From the NCBI GenBank assembly GCA_013360465.1, contig JABWBO010000029.1, positions 30,583-94,582 on the forward strand: a stretch of DNA of 64,000 nt, in the 5' to 3' direction. Below, in pieces: positions 1 through 9,162 of the stretch; positions within the stretch are counted from its first letter, which is position 1, and every line of letters begins with the position of its first letter. Below the pieces are notes generated by a model. That model searched no databases. It worked only from the letters and a program-made list of their open reading frames with translations, and had not been told where the DNA came from. The DNA is from Anaerolineae bacterium. GTDB lineage: Bacteria > Chloroflexota > Anaerolineae > Aggregatilineales > Phototrophicaceae. Position numbers and translations under genes: made by a program.

Positions 1-23
1 GCTCATGGGAACGTTCAGCCTTT

Positions 24-43
24 GTTATACGCAACTGTATAAC
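24..43. promoter_or_regulatory. Inverted repeat gttatac-N6-gtataac upstream of the first CDS; candidate operator
   Basis: Perfect 7-bp inverted repeat (24-30 / 37-43) about 90 bp upstream of the 130 start codon. Confidence 0.3.
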
Positions 44-129
44 TTTTGTATAGCATAGCACTACTTTCGTCACCTCACCTATGATCCAATTAGGTTGCTG
101 CTCATCAATAGATATTCAGGAGAATAAGC

Positions 130-621
130 ATGTCGAACATAAACAGGAAAATCATCTCGGCAATCATCATGGCTGCCATGTTTCTGATTCTGACCGGTGC
201 GCTTGCACAGGCGGGAAGTGCGAACGTCGAGACATTGTACGGCTCGTGGTATGCGGAGATCATGACGGTCAACCAGGTTCAGGCGGATGGGGGACATACC
301 TTCCCGGCGTTGCTGACCTTCGGCGCTGAAGGGACACTCGTCGTCGATGAACCTCCACTTCTGGGCGAAACATCAGGGCACGGCAACTGGATCAGCAATG
401 ATGACGGAACCATTGTATACACCTTCGTGGCGCTGTACAGCGACGGCGCGGGAGCCTATACCGGGAAGCTCAAAGTTGTCGGCACGCTGCAATATGATTC
501 AGCCGCTGACACGTGGCAGGGACCGTTCAAGATCGACATCTTCGATGCGGATGACAACGTGATCGCCGCCGATACCGGGACGGTTGATACAGTCCGAATC
601 GCTGTTGAATCGCTGGACTGA
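130..621 (+). CDS. Secreted hypothetical protein with N-terminal signal peptide
   Basis: ORF 163 aa; basic N-terminus, hydrophobic stretch IISAIIMAAMFLILTGALAQA, then a soluble acidic domain; agga upstream of ATG. Confidence 0.7.
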   Translation: MSNINRKIISAIIMAAMFLILTGALAQAGSANVETLYGSWYAEIMTVNQVQADGGHTFPALLTFGAEGTLVVDEPPLLGETSGHGNWISNDDGTIVYTFVALYSDGAGAYTGKLKVVGTLQYDSAADTWQGPFKIDIFDADDNVIAADTGTVDTVRIAVESLD

Positions 622-680
622 CGGCATCGACAACCTCCGCGCGGAACCCCTCCGGATTCACAATCAGAGGATACACCTAT

Positions 681-718
681 TGAGGCAGCCTTTATCCCGT
701 CCATGAAAGGCTGCCTCA
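681..718 (+). terminator. Terminator-like hairpin downstream of the first CDS
   Basis: tgaggcagccttt (681-693) / aaaggctgcctca (706-718), 13-bp perfect stem; no strong T-tract. Confidence 0.5.
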
Positions 719-738
719 CTGCGCTGATCCAGTCGCCG

Positions 739-795
739 CTAGACCATTTTCTTGCGCAGTCTTAACGAGTTGGAAACGACAAATATCACTTTATG
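739..795 (-). pseudogene. Relic of a CopA-type P-type ATPase 3' end
   Basis: Minus-strand reading gives ..[16 protein letters not shown], aligning codon for codon with the CopA tail [17 protein letters not shown] encoded at 3724; homology stops at about 790. Confidence 0.6.
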
Positions 796-960
796 CGGAA
801 TGCCATCGCGCCCGCCGTTCCATAGAGTGGTTCAATGTAGTATTATTACACCATAAACTATTCATATCAACCGGGGTTCTTTTGTCTTAAACCCGCCTTG
901 AATTCGATTATCAGTGAATCACGAAAGCTCAGCTTCAGTACGAAACATCGTTTTTTTGAG

Positions 961-1046
961 CCAACCTCACCCCAAAAATCTGACGATTTTTTGCCCCTCT
1001 CCAAACGGAGAGGGGCGGTTGAGCGCAGCGAAACGGGGTGAGGTTA
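961..1046. repeat. Nested palindromic intergenic element (outer stem with two inner hairpins)
   Basis: aacctcacccc (963-973)/ggggtgaggtt (1035-1045); inner hairpins aaaaatc-tgac-gattttt (974-991) and gcccctctcc-aaac-ggagaggggc (993-1016). Confidence 0.65.
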
Positions 1047-1069
1047 GGCAATCCGTGTACCATTTGTAG

Positions 1070-2203
1070 TTATACGCCACTGCTGCTAAGGAAATTGCGG
1101 AAGGCGGTTACAAACTTTTGCCAGGCGGGTTCGTGTTCTGTTAACAGGTGATTCTTGCTCTCCAGGGCAACGAACTGGGCATTGGGAATCAGCGAGGCAA
1201 GTAAACGACCTTCGTTGAAGGGGACCGCTTCATCCCCGCGCGAGTGCAGAATCAGGGCCGGGACTTTGATCTGCGTCGCAAGATGGCGAACGTCGATACG
1301 GTGCATTTCACTTTCCAACCGCACTGCGTTTTCAGGAGAAACCGAGATACGCATTTGCATCTCCAAAGCGTGGATTTGTTCGGCAGGTGCCTGAGGAAAG
1401 AGTTGCATGGCGAATACCTGTCGAAAGGCCGGATTGTCCCTTCCCCAACCAACCCGCATCAGGCTAATCATCAGTTTCTCCTCTTCGATCCCTTCCGGTG
1501 TTAAGTCTCGGTTCAACCAGCCCCGCGCGTAACCACCATGCACAATCAGGTGACTGACCTTTTCAGGATGAAGTGCCGTGTAAGCGACGGCAACCGCACC
1601 ACCCTGTGACATCCCAAAGACAGGAAACTGGCGAACCCCTGCTGCGTCCACCACCGCTTCAAGATCACGCACCCACGCTTCGAAGGATACATCTTCAGTG
1701 TCCCAGTCTGACAGCCCGGAGCCGCGCTCATCAGAAGTGATGAGGGAATGCTCGTGGGTCAGCTCTTCCAGCCAGTGCTGCCATACCGGACTATCCCAAT
1801 CATACTCCTGATGACTCATATAATTGGCGGCTTTGACCAGCGGCGGACCGTTCCCAGCTATCGCATAAGCGATCCGTGTTCCATCATAACTGTGGGTGAA
1901 ATGGATACGCTGTTCTACCTTCTGTTGTTTTGTAGTGGGTACTTGATGACTTGTCTGAACAGGCGGGGAGGTGGGGGTAGCTTTCGAGTCTAGGAGTCCC
2001 AGTACTCTCGCCTGAGCGATAGCCTGCGTTCGATTGCCGACCCCCAGTTTGTTGTAAATCTGGCGATTGTACCATCTGACCGTATTAGAGCTAAGGAAAA
2101 GGGCAGCAGCGATCTGCTGGTCTGAAAGTCCGGTTGCCAAGTGTTCCAAAATCTCTATTTCGCGTTCCGTTAGTTGATCTGGCGATGGCGGTTTTTCTTC
2201 CAC
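1070..2203 (-). CDS. LuxR-type HTH domain fused to an alpha/beta hydrolase
   Basis: N-term LTEREIEILEHLATGLSDQQIAAALFLSSNTVRWYNRQIYNKLGVGNRTQA (LuxR HTH); C-term hydrolase with SDERGSGLSD, GMSQGGAVA nucleophile elbow and a SKNHLLTEHE His region. Confidence 0.85.
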   Translation of the reverse strand: MEEKPPSPDQLTEREIEILEHLATGLSDQQIAAALFLSSNTVRWYNRQIYNKLGVGNRTQAIAQARVLGLLDSKATPTSPPVQTSHQVPTTKQQKVEQRIHFTHSYDGTRIAYAIAGNGPPLVKAANYMSHQEYDWDSPVWQHWLEELTHEHSLITSDERGSGLSDWDTEDVSFEAWVRDLEAVVDAAGVRQFPVFGMSQGGAVAVAYTALHPEKVSHLIVHGGYARGWLNRDLTPEGIEEEKLMISLMRVGWGRDNPAFRQVFAMQLFPQAPAEQIHALEMQMRISVSPENAVRLESEMHRIDVRHLATQIKVPALILHSRGDEAVPFNEGRLLASLIPNAQFVALESKNHLLTEHEPAWQKFVTAFRNFLSSSGV

Positions 2204-2245
2204 AATCGCCTCCCCAAATGATAATTAGTGAACTTATCGCCACAA

Positions 2246-2304
2246 CCATTCATCCTACTCTATCTGACAGAACTTTTCCATTCATGTTTCCACTCAAATG
2301 AATG
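2246..2304. promoter_or_regulatory. Candidate operator repeats in the divergent intergenic region
   Basis: ccattcat at 2246-2253 and 2278-2285 plus inverted atgaatg at 2298-2304, between the LuxR-hydrolase gene and the TusA-like gene. Confidence 0.25.
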
Positions 2305-2373
2305 AAGACAGGTAGCCGCATTCTGCCTATTCTAAGTTATAGGAACACGAGGAAGCCAATAGGAACGGTAAAC

Positions 2374-2691
2374 ATGTTTCGCGCCCGAAAAGCGGTCAAT
2401 CAAGCTGAATGGAATGCGGCACTAGAAGCACTCCCTGTCGCGGAATTAGGCGAAGCGCATCCTGTTTCTATTTTCGAAGCCAATGCTTTCTATGATGCAG
2501 GCGATAAAGGCTGCGCGGACGGACCCCTCGACGAGATCGCGGCAGTGCTGCACCGCCTGGAACCCGGACAAACGCTGGAGGTTCGGGCAACAGACCCAAG
2601 TGTGGCAACCAATTTGCGCGCCTGGTGCAGACTGGCAAAACATGAACTTGTCACCCATGAAGGTGATCGTTACTTCATTCGACGTAAATAG
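2374..2691 (+). CDS. TusA/SirA-like sulfurtransferase-family protein
   Basis: GCADGPLDEIAAVLHRLEPGQTLEVRATDPSVATNLRAWCRLAKHELVTHEGDRYFIRRK matches the TusA fold pattern; start chosen at the ATG at 2374 with aggaac upstream (ORF track starts at 2302). Confidence 0.65.
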   Translation: MFRARKAVNQAEWNAALEALPVAELGEAHPVSIFEANAFYDAGDKGCADGPLDEIAAVLHRLEPGQTLEVRATDPSVATNLRAWCRLAKHELVTHEGDRYFIRRK

Positions 2692-2718
2692 TGAAGGAGT
2701 CTAATTCAGGGGACACGT

Positions 2719-3000
2719 TATGGCTCACAACACGCATGGCAACGATGACATCGAATGAGCATCGCTGACACTTGGGTTGCCAGCACTTCCTTGAGTTCCA
2801 GCCAGCGGACCACCATCTTGCTCACGATTGAAGGGGTGTGGGCGGCAACTCAAGGGTAGACCGATGGCTTACAGACGGACGGCTTCGCACCATTGAGCGA
2901 CCTTATCGGTCAGTTTGTCGCCATTGGCGGGGCACAGATAATCGGTGCGGCTACCGCCGTCGAAGCGTTGGTGAACGGCGACCAGACGCTCAGTTCTTAA
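2719..3000 (+). pseudogene. Degraded DsrE-family gene
   Basis: Start ATG GCT CAC AAC.. (MAHNTHGNDDIE*), frameshift, then ..TSLSSSQRTTILLTIEGVWAATQG[TAG 2857]TDGLQTDGFAPLSDLIGQFVAIGG-[gap]-AQIIGAATAVEALVNGDQTLSS*; DsrE-like pattern missing the central segment. Confidence 0.65.
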
Positions 3001-3049
3001 TCATCCGAACAAGTCTTGAGTTCTTAAATGAATAAGGAGAAGGAACATC

Positions 3050-3613
3050 GTGCAGCAAACAGCAAGTATGGTAAACGGTGTCAATGTGGATCAGCTCGTC
3101 GGGACAGTGAATGCTATCAAGGAAAATCCTGATCTGGCGAAGTTCACGTTCCGGTCACAAACGGAGTGGATTAGCGGGGGACATTCCCGCACCACCATCC
3201 AGAGTTTTTATGGTGCGGGGTCTGAGGATACATCCCGCACGCAACCGCTCATTCTTGAAGGGGATGAGCCGCCTGTCCTCCTGGGTCAGAACGCGGGCGC
3301 AAACGCAGTCGAGGCTGTCCTGCACGCGCTGGCTTCCTGTCTCGGTGTCGGTTTCATATACAACGCCGCGGCTCATGGCATCAAAGTGGAGAAGCTCGAT
3401 TTCAGTTTAGAAGGGGATCTAGACCTCCATGCGTTTCTGGGGCTGTCCGAAACCATGCGTCCCGGTTACAAAAATATTCGGGTTTCCTACCGAGTCAAAG
3501 CGGATGCGCCGCGCGAAAAATTGGAGCAACTGTGTGAGTATGTCCAGAAGACATCCCCCGTACTGGACATCATTCGCAATCCCGTGCCTGTTTCTGTTGC
3601 ACTTGAAGCTTAG
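3050..3613 (+). CDS. OsmC family protein
   Basis: NAVEAVLHALASCLGVGFIYNAAAHGIKVEKLDFSLEGDLDLHAFLGL...VKADAPREKLEQLCEYVQKTSPVLDIIRNPVPV, typical OsmC. Confidence 0.85.
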   Translation: MQQTASMVNGVNVDQLVGTVNAIKENPDLAKFTFRSQTEWISGGHSRTTIQSFYGAGSEDTSRTQPLILEGDEPPVLLGQNAGANAVEAVLHALASCLGVGFIYNAAAHGIKVEKLDFSLEGDLDLHAFLGLSETMRPGYKNIRVSYRVKADAPREKLEQLCEYVQKTSPVLDIIRNPVPVSVALEA

Positions 3614-3688
3614 CCAAGTCGGGTTATCAGAAGTGCCTTGTTGTTATCGATAACTGATGGCGAAACCCCTGCGCAGGCTAATTAGAGA

Positions 3689-3716
3689 AACTGAGGCGAG
3701 GGTATGCCTCAGTTTT
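3689..3716. terminator. Bidirectional terminator between osmC-like gene and copA
   Basis: actgaggc-gagggtat-gcctcagt followed by tttt, in a convergent intergenic region. Confidence 0.65.
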
Positions 3717-3723
3717 TCTCAAA

Positions 3724-6012
3724 TCATACTATTTTCCCGCGAAGCCTGAGCGAGTTGGAAACCACGAAGACTGAACTCGTCGCCATGGCGGCGGCAGCGA
3801 GCATCGGAACCAGCAGCCCCGCCATCGCTGCCGGAATCAGGATGACGTTGTAGAAGAACGCCCAGAACAAGTTCTGGCGGATGGTGCGCATCGTCGCCTT
3901 GCTCAACGTGATCGCCCGTGCCACTCCGCGCAGATCGCCGCTCACCAGCGTCACGTCCGACGCCTCCATCGCGATATCCGTCCCCGTGCCGATGGCGATG
4001 CCGACATCCGCCTGTGCCAGCGCCGGCGCATCGTTGATCCCGTCGCCGACCATTGCCACGCGGCGGTTTCCGCCTTGCAGCGCCGCGACCGCCGCCGCTT
4101 TCTGATCGGGCAGCACCTGCGCGCGCACCTCGGTGATGCCGACGGACCCGGCGATTGCCTGCGCCGTACGCGGGTTGTCGCCGGTGATCATCACCACCTG
4201 CAAGCCGAGCGCCTGGAGCGCCGCCACCGCCTCGCCTGAGCCGTCCTTGACCGTGTCGGCGATGCCGATCACCCCGATCGGCTGCCCATCGACGGAGACG
4301 CCGGCGACGGTGCGCGCCTGCGCAGACAGCCGCTCAACTTCCGCCAGACCTTCCGCGCCGACGAACGCCGGGCTGCCCACCCGCACCTGGATGCCATCCA
4401 CCGCTGCCGTCACGCCGCGTCCGCTTTCTGCGGCGAAGGCTTTCGGCTGGATGAAGGCGATGCCCCGCGCCCGCGCCTGATCGACCACCGCCCGCGCCAG
4501 AGGGTGTTCGCTGGCGCGCTCCACGCTGGCTGCCAGGCGCAGCACCTCGTCGGCAGTGCTGCCGTTGAGCGGGACGACATCGGTCACGACCGGCTCGCCC
4601 CGGGTGATCGTCCCGGTCTTATCCAGGGCGATCACGTTCAGGCGGTGTGCCGCTTCCAGCGCCTCGCTGTTCTTGAAGAGGACGCCCATCTCCGCGCCGC
4701 GCCCCGTGCCGACCATGATCGCCGTCGGCGTCGCCAAGCCGAGCGCGCACGGGCAGGCGATGACCAGCACCGCCACCGCGTGTACCAGCGACGCCGTGAA
4801 GCCCGCCTGCCCGATCACCAGCCAGCCGAGAAAGGTCAGCGCCGCCAGCACCAGCACCACCGGCACGAAGACCGCGCTGACCTGATCGGCGATGCGCTGG
4901 ATGGGCGCTTTGGAGGCTTGTGCGTTTTCGACCAACCGGACGATCTGCGCCAGGGCTGTGCCCGCGCCGACGCGCTCCGCTTCGATGATCAGCCGCCCAT
5001 GCTTATTGACCGTCGCCCCAATCACCTCGCTGCCGATGCGCTTGTCCGCCGGCAGGGACTCGCCGGTCAGCATGGACTCATCGACCGCCGAGTCGCCGTC
5101 GATGACCACGCCGTCCACCGGCAGGCGCTCGCCGGGACGCACCACCAGCCGGTCGCCGACCCGGACCTGATCGATAGGGACCTCGACCTCTTCCCCATCG
5201 CGCAGCAGGGTCGCCGTGCGCGGCGCAAGGTTCATCAGCTTCTTGATCGCCTCGCTGGTGCGCCCTTTGGCGCGGGCTTCCAGCAGCTTGCCCAGCGTGA
5301 TCAGGGTCAGGATGACCGCCGAAGTCTCGAAGTAGACGTGTCCGCCTGCCAGCGGACTTTCCGGGGCGAAGAGCAGCGCTGCCAGCACGACCAGGCTGTA
5401 GAGGTAAGCCGCCAGCGAACCGAGCGCGATCAGCACGTCCATGTTGGCGGTCCCGCTGCGCAGCGACTTCCACGCGCCGACGATGTACTGTCTGCCGACG
5501 ATCACCTGCACCGGCGTCGCTAAAAGGAAGAACAGGGCGGGCATTCCCGACCACAGCAGCCATGCCAGCGCCGCCGGCACGCTGTGCATGGCGATCATCT
5601 CTGCCGTCATGTCCTGCATCGCCATGCCGGGCATATACGCCGCCATCACCAGGTCGCGCCCCATGCTCAGGATGAACAGGGGCAGGGTGAACGCCGCACC
5701 GATCAGGACCAACCGCCGCTGCCGCTGGATTTCTTTCTCGCGTGCCTCGCGTTCGACATCTGCTGCCTGGTCCGCCGCCATGTTGGACAGGTCGAGTACG
5801 CCGTAACCCGCGTACTCGACCGCCTGGATCAGAGTCGCCTGCGTGACTGCACCCAGTTGATAGGTGACCGTCGCCTTTTCCGTCGCCAGATTGACGACGA
5901 CATCGGCGACGCCTTCGGTCTTTTTCAGCGCTCGCTCGACATTGCGCACGCAAGCGGCGCAGGTCATGCCAGTGATCGGCAGATCAATCGTTCGTTCCGG
6001 GGGAGTGATCAT
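3724..6012 (-). CDS. copA: Heavy-metal (copper) translocating P-type ATPase
   Basis: HMA motif [64 protein letters not shown]. Confidence 0.93.
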   Translation of the reverse strand: MITPPERTIDLPITGMTCAACVRNVERALKKTEGVADVVVNLATEKATVTYQLGAVTQATLIQAVEYAGYGVLDLSNMAADQAADVEREAREKEIQRQRRLVLIGAAFTLPLFILSMGRDLVMAAYMPGMAMQDMTAEMIAMHSVPAALAWLLWSGMPALFFLLATPVQVIVGRQYIVGAWKSLRSGTANMDVLIALGSLAAYLYSLVVLAALLFAPESPLAGGHVYFETSAVILTLITLGKLLEARAKGRTSEAIKKLMNLAPRTATLLRDGEEVEVPIDQVRVGDRLVVRPGERLPVDGVVIDGDSAVDESMLTGESLPADKRIGSEVIGATVNKHGRLIIEAERVGAGTALAQIVRLVENAQASKAPIQRIADQVSAVFVPVVLVLAALTFLGWLVIGQAGFTASLVHAVAVLVIACPCALGLATPTAIMVGTGRGAEMGVLFKNSEALEAAHRLNVIALDKTGTITRGEPVVTDVVPLNGSTADEVLRLAASVERASEHPLARAVVDQARARGIAFIQPKAFAAESGRGVTAAVDGIQVRVGSPAFVGAEGLAEVERLSAQARTVAGVSVDGQPIGVIGIADTVKDGSGEAVAALQALGLQVVMITGDNPRTAQAIAGSVGITEVRAQVLPDQKAAAVAALQGGNRRVAMVGDGINDAPALAQADVGIAIGTGTDIAMEASDVTLVSGDLRGVARAITLSKATMRTIRQNLFWAFFYNVILIPAAMAGLLVPMLAAAAMATSSVFVVSNSLRLRGKIV

Positions 6013-6139
6013 CCCGTGAGAGTCCCTTCTAGGGCTGCGCTCAGCGTCGGGTCATGCCAATGCAGCACAAATCTATTCCTTCAGACCGGCGTACGCTGAA
6101 GGTTCTTACGTCTCGCCACCGGACAGCACCGTCGGGCGC

Positions 6140-6616
6140 TTAGCTTTTGAGCGTGCAGAGCGCCTGACGGATTTCTCCCAGATGGTAGGCGGTATGGGCG
6201 ATCATCGCCATTGCCGTGCCAAGGTCATCCTCACCCTGTAGGGTCTCCATCTCCTGGAAACGCCGGCTGACGCGCTCGTAGCTGGCGCGCAGACGCGCCT
6301 TGCTGGCTTCCCACTCCTCCGGCGTGACGGCGCTCACCGTATTCCAGATGTGCGCCCAATCGACCCTGCCTTCAAGGGTTTTCAGCATGTACCCTTCCAG
6401 AGTGTCGAGGTAGAAACGGATGTGTTCCACCTGGGCGGCGAGCGTGGCACAGGTGGCGGAGACCGGATGTGAAGCTTCTTCGGCGCTGATCGTCGCCAGC
6501 GTCTCGAACAGCGACGTATCGCGATCCAGGAAGATGCCGTGTACGCTCTCGAACGTCTCACGGAACATGAAGTCCAGACCGCGTTTTATTTCCGATACTG
6601 CCAGACTTGCGCTCAT
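6140..6616 (-). CDS. DinB-like domain protein
   Basis: Four-helix DinB-like pattern with spaced His residues (AAQVEHIRFYLD...MIAHTAYHLGEIRQAL); start set to MSASLAVSE. Confidence 0.65.
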   Translation of the reverse strand: MSASLAVSEIKRGLDFMFRETFESVHGIFLDRDTSLFETLATISAEEASHPVSATCATLAAQVEHIRFYLDTLEGYMLKTLEGRVDWAHIWNTVSAVTPEEWEASKARLRASYERVSRRFQEMETLQGEDDLGTAMAMIAHTAYHLGEIRQALCTLKS

Positions 6617-6673
6617 GATCACTCCTTGAGGCATTGAACATCTGTTTGAATTCTACAGGAAGCCGGGGAAGAG

Positions 6674-8044
6674 TTGGAGGCTGCTTTGGTGAGTCGAATC
6701 ATACGCCCGCTGAATGCTCTGGCGGTCTTCATCACCTTTGTGCTGACCCCGGTCTGGCTGCGCATTCCCGCCGCTTACGCGCTCTCGCCGCTGTACATTG
6801 GGCGCTTCCTGCTCCTGATCCCGATGCTGATCGCCATCGTCCTGTGGCTGATCGCCGGGCTGCCGGGCTTGTCTCGCTTGCGCAGGACGCCCTGGGCTGG
6901 AACGTGGGCGGCGCTGCTGCTGAGCTTCGTGCTGTGGGGATTCTTCTCTCAGTCGTGGGCGTTCATGGGCGCAACCAAGCCGGAGGTCGCCGTCAATGCC
7001 GCCCTGCAGTTCGGCATCGTTGCGCTCTTCGCGTTGGTCACGGCGAGCGGCGCGCTATCGCCCCGCCGCCTACTGTTGGCGCTGGCGCTGGCGCTGGCGT
7101 TCAACGCCGCCCTGGCGACTGCTCAGGCGCTCACCCAGGGCGATCTCGGCTTGCGGGCGCTGGGCGAATTCCCGTTCTCGCCCTGGTCGCGCGGCGCAAG
7201 CATCCTGATCGCCGACGGGCTGCGCTACGTTCGCCCCTATGGGCTGCTGCCGCATCCCAACATCCTCGCCGGCGTGCTGCTTCCGGGGCTGTTCGCGGCG
7301 TCGGCGCTGATCTTCGGAGACCGGTCCCGATTCCTGCGCTGGTTCGGCGTCGCCGCGCTGACTCTTGGCGCTGCCGCCCTGCTGCTGACCTTCTCCCGTG
7401 CCGCCTGGTTGGGTGCTGCCGGTGGGGCGCTCGCCTTTCTGCTGCTGGTGGTCCCGATCCTTCGCGCCGATCTGCGGGGGAAGAGTCCTTCGCCGTCGCT
7501 CCGTGTGGCGGTCGTCGTCAGCGGCGCGCTGGTGGGCATGGTGATCATCGGCTTCGCGGTGCGCTATACGCCGTTCATCAGCGCCCGCGCCGGCATCGGG
7601 GAAGAATCGCTGGAACTGCGATCCGTCTCCGATCGCATCGTCTTCACCGATTTCGCCCTGCGCGCCATCCGCGAGCGCCCGCTGCTTGGCGTGGGGATCG
7701 GCAATCTGCCCTGGCGCGCCAGCGACTATCTGCGCGACGAGTTTTATGATCTACAGGGCGATTATGTGCATCAAATTTATCTGGCGGCGGCGGCGGACCT
7801 GGGGCTGATCGGTCTGGCGCTGTATGCCGGGGCGCTCCTGTGCGGCGCGACTGCCGGAATCCGCGCGGTGCGCGCCAGCCGGGGGACGGAGCGGGCAGCC
7901 CGCGCTGCGCTGCTTTCTACTGCGCTGGCGTTCATGATCGTCGGTTTTTTCGATCACTACCCTTACACGCTGCTTCAGCCGCAGACAGCCTTCTGGGGCT
8001 GCCTGGCTGCGTCGCTGACCCCCTCGCTTCGGGCAGTTGCTTGA
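6674..8044 (+). CDS. O-antigen ligase family membrane protein
   Basis: Polytopic; PHPNILAGVLLPGL and RPLLGVGIGNLPWRASDY...VHQIYLAAAADLGLIGLALY are typical of Wzy/WaaL-type ligases. Confidence 0.8.
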   Translation: MEAALVSRIIRPLNALAVFITFVLTPVWLRIPAAYALSPLYIGRFLLLIPMLIAIVLWLIAGLPGLSRLRRTPWAGTWAALLLSFVLWGFFSQSWAFMGATKPEVAVNAALQFGIVALFALVTASGALSPRRLLLALALALAFNAALATAQALTQGDLGLRALGEFPFSPWSRGASILIADGLRYVRPYGLLPHPNILAGVLLPGLFAASALIFGDRSRFLRWFGVAALTLGAAALLLTFSRAAWLGAAGGALAFLLLVVPILRADLRGKSPSPSLRVAVVVSGALVGMVIIGFAVRYTPFISARAGIGEESLELRSVSDRIVFTDFALRAIRERPLLGVGIGNLPWRASDYLRDEFYDLQGDYVHQIYLAAAADLGLIGLALYAGALLCGATAGIRAVRASRGTERAARAALLSTALAFMIVGFFDHYPYTLLQPQTAFWGCLAASLTPSLRAVA

Positions 8045-8078
8045 CGCCGTGCCCAAGTCGCGCTAAAGTGTGAGGTGT

Positions 8079-8094
8079 TGTGAAACGTTACAAA
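8079..8094. promoter_or_regulatory. LacI-family operator-like palindrome
   Basis: tgtgaaacgttacaaa with central ACGT, imperfect palindrome 55 bp upstream of the lacI-family start codon. Confidence 0.45.
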
Positions 8095-8148
8095 TCACTT
8101 CACGAAATAGTAACTGCTTGTAAAAAATGGCGTGAGTTCAACTGAAAA

Positions 8149-9162
8149 ATGGCTCGAAGAGTGACTTTGCGAGATGTCGCCGACCGTGCCCAGGTTTCCA
8201 TCACGACGGTCTCCAACGTGGTGCGGGGTTGGCCCTATATCGCCGCCGAGACTCGCAGCCGCGTCGAAGACGCTATCGAGGCGCTGGGCTATTCGCCGCA
8301 TTCTATCGCCCAGGGACTGCGCACCGGGCGCACGCAGGTGATTGGACTGGTCGTGCCCGACCTCGCCAGCCAGTATTTCGCCGTCATGGTCGAAACGGTG
8401 GAGACGGTGGCGCAGCAGCGCGGATACAACGTCTTCGTCGTCAACAGCCGCAATTCGCCGGAGCTGGAAATCCAGGCGGTCGAACAGGTCACTTCGCGCT
8501 GGGTCGATGGTTTGCTCATCGTCCAGAGTACCCGCTCCGCCAACACCAGCAAGCACCTCAGTCGGATGCAGATTCCCGTCGTGGCGATGGAACGGGTGCC
8601 GCAGGATTACCAGGGTGCATCTTGCATGATCGACAACCAGGCGATTGTCCGGTTGGCGGTCGGGCATCTGCGCGACCTGGGGCATCGCGCTATCGCCATG
8701 CTGGTCGCCCCGCGCGATATCACCGTCGTCGAGGCGCGCGTGCAGGCTTTCCTCTCGCTCACGCAGGGGCATGGGACGCTGATCCCGACTGCCGACGACT
8801 TCGGACTGCATGGCGGATACACGGCAGCGAAGCGGCTGCTGGATTCCGGCGGTGCGCTGCCGACCGGCATCTTCGCCAGCAACGATCTGATGGCGCTGGG
8901 GGCGATACGCGCCTTCTCCGAACATGGCATCCACGTGCCCAGGGATGTTTCCATCGTTGGCGTCGATGACATCCCGTCCTGCGCCTACCTGACTCCGGCT
9001 TTGACGACCGTGCGCCAGCCGCTCGAACTCCTGGCGAGCGCCGGGATCACCATGCTGCTCAGCCTGATCGACGAGAAACCTCCGGGGGCGCAGCAGATCG
9101 TCCTGCTGCCAGAGCTGATCGTGCGTGAATCGACCGGCGCGCCGCGAAAGAGCAAACGATGA
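8149..9162 (+). CDS. LacI family transcriptional regulator
   Basis: N-term VTLRDVADRAQVSITTVSNVVRG HTH plus periplasmic-binding-like sugar domain. Confidence 0.93.
   Translation: MARRVTLRDVADRAQVSITTVSNVVRGWPYIAAETRSRVEDAIEALGYSPHSIAQGLRTGRTQVIGLVVPDLASQYFAVMVETVETVAQQRGYNVFVVNSRNSPELEIQAVEQVTSRWVDGLLIVQSTRSANTSKHLSRMQIPVVAMERVPQDYQGASCMIDNQAIVRLAVGHLRDLGHRAIAMLVAPRDITVVEARVQAFLSLTQGHGTLIPTADDFGLHGGYTAAKRLLDSGGALPTGIFASNDLMALGAIRAFSEHGIHVPRDVSIVGVDDIPSCAYLTPALTTVRQPLELLASAGITMLLSLIDEKPPGAQQIVLLPELIVRESTGAPRKSKR

Noticed and set aside
4504-5523. 339-aa plus-strand ORF opposite copA
   Set aside because: Low-complexity antisense reading of CopA.
7075-7100. gctggc hexamer repeats in the O-antigen ligase gene
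   Set aside because: Encodes a transmembrane LALALA stretch; only about three copies, no phase-variation signature.
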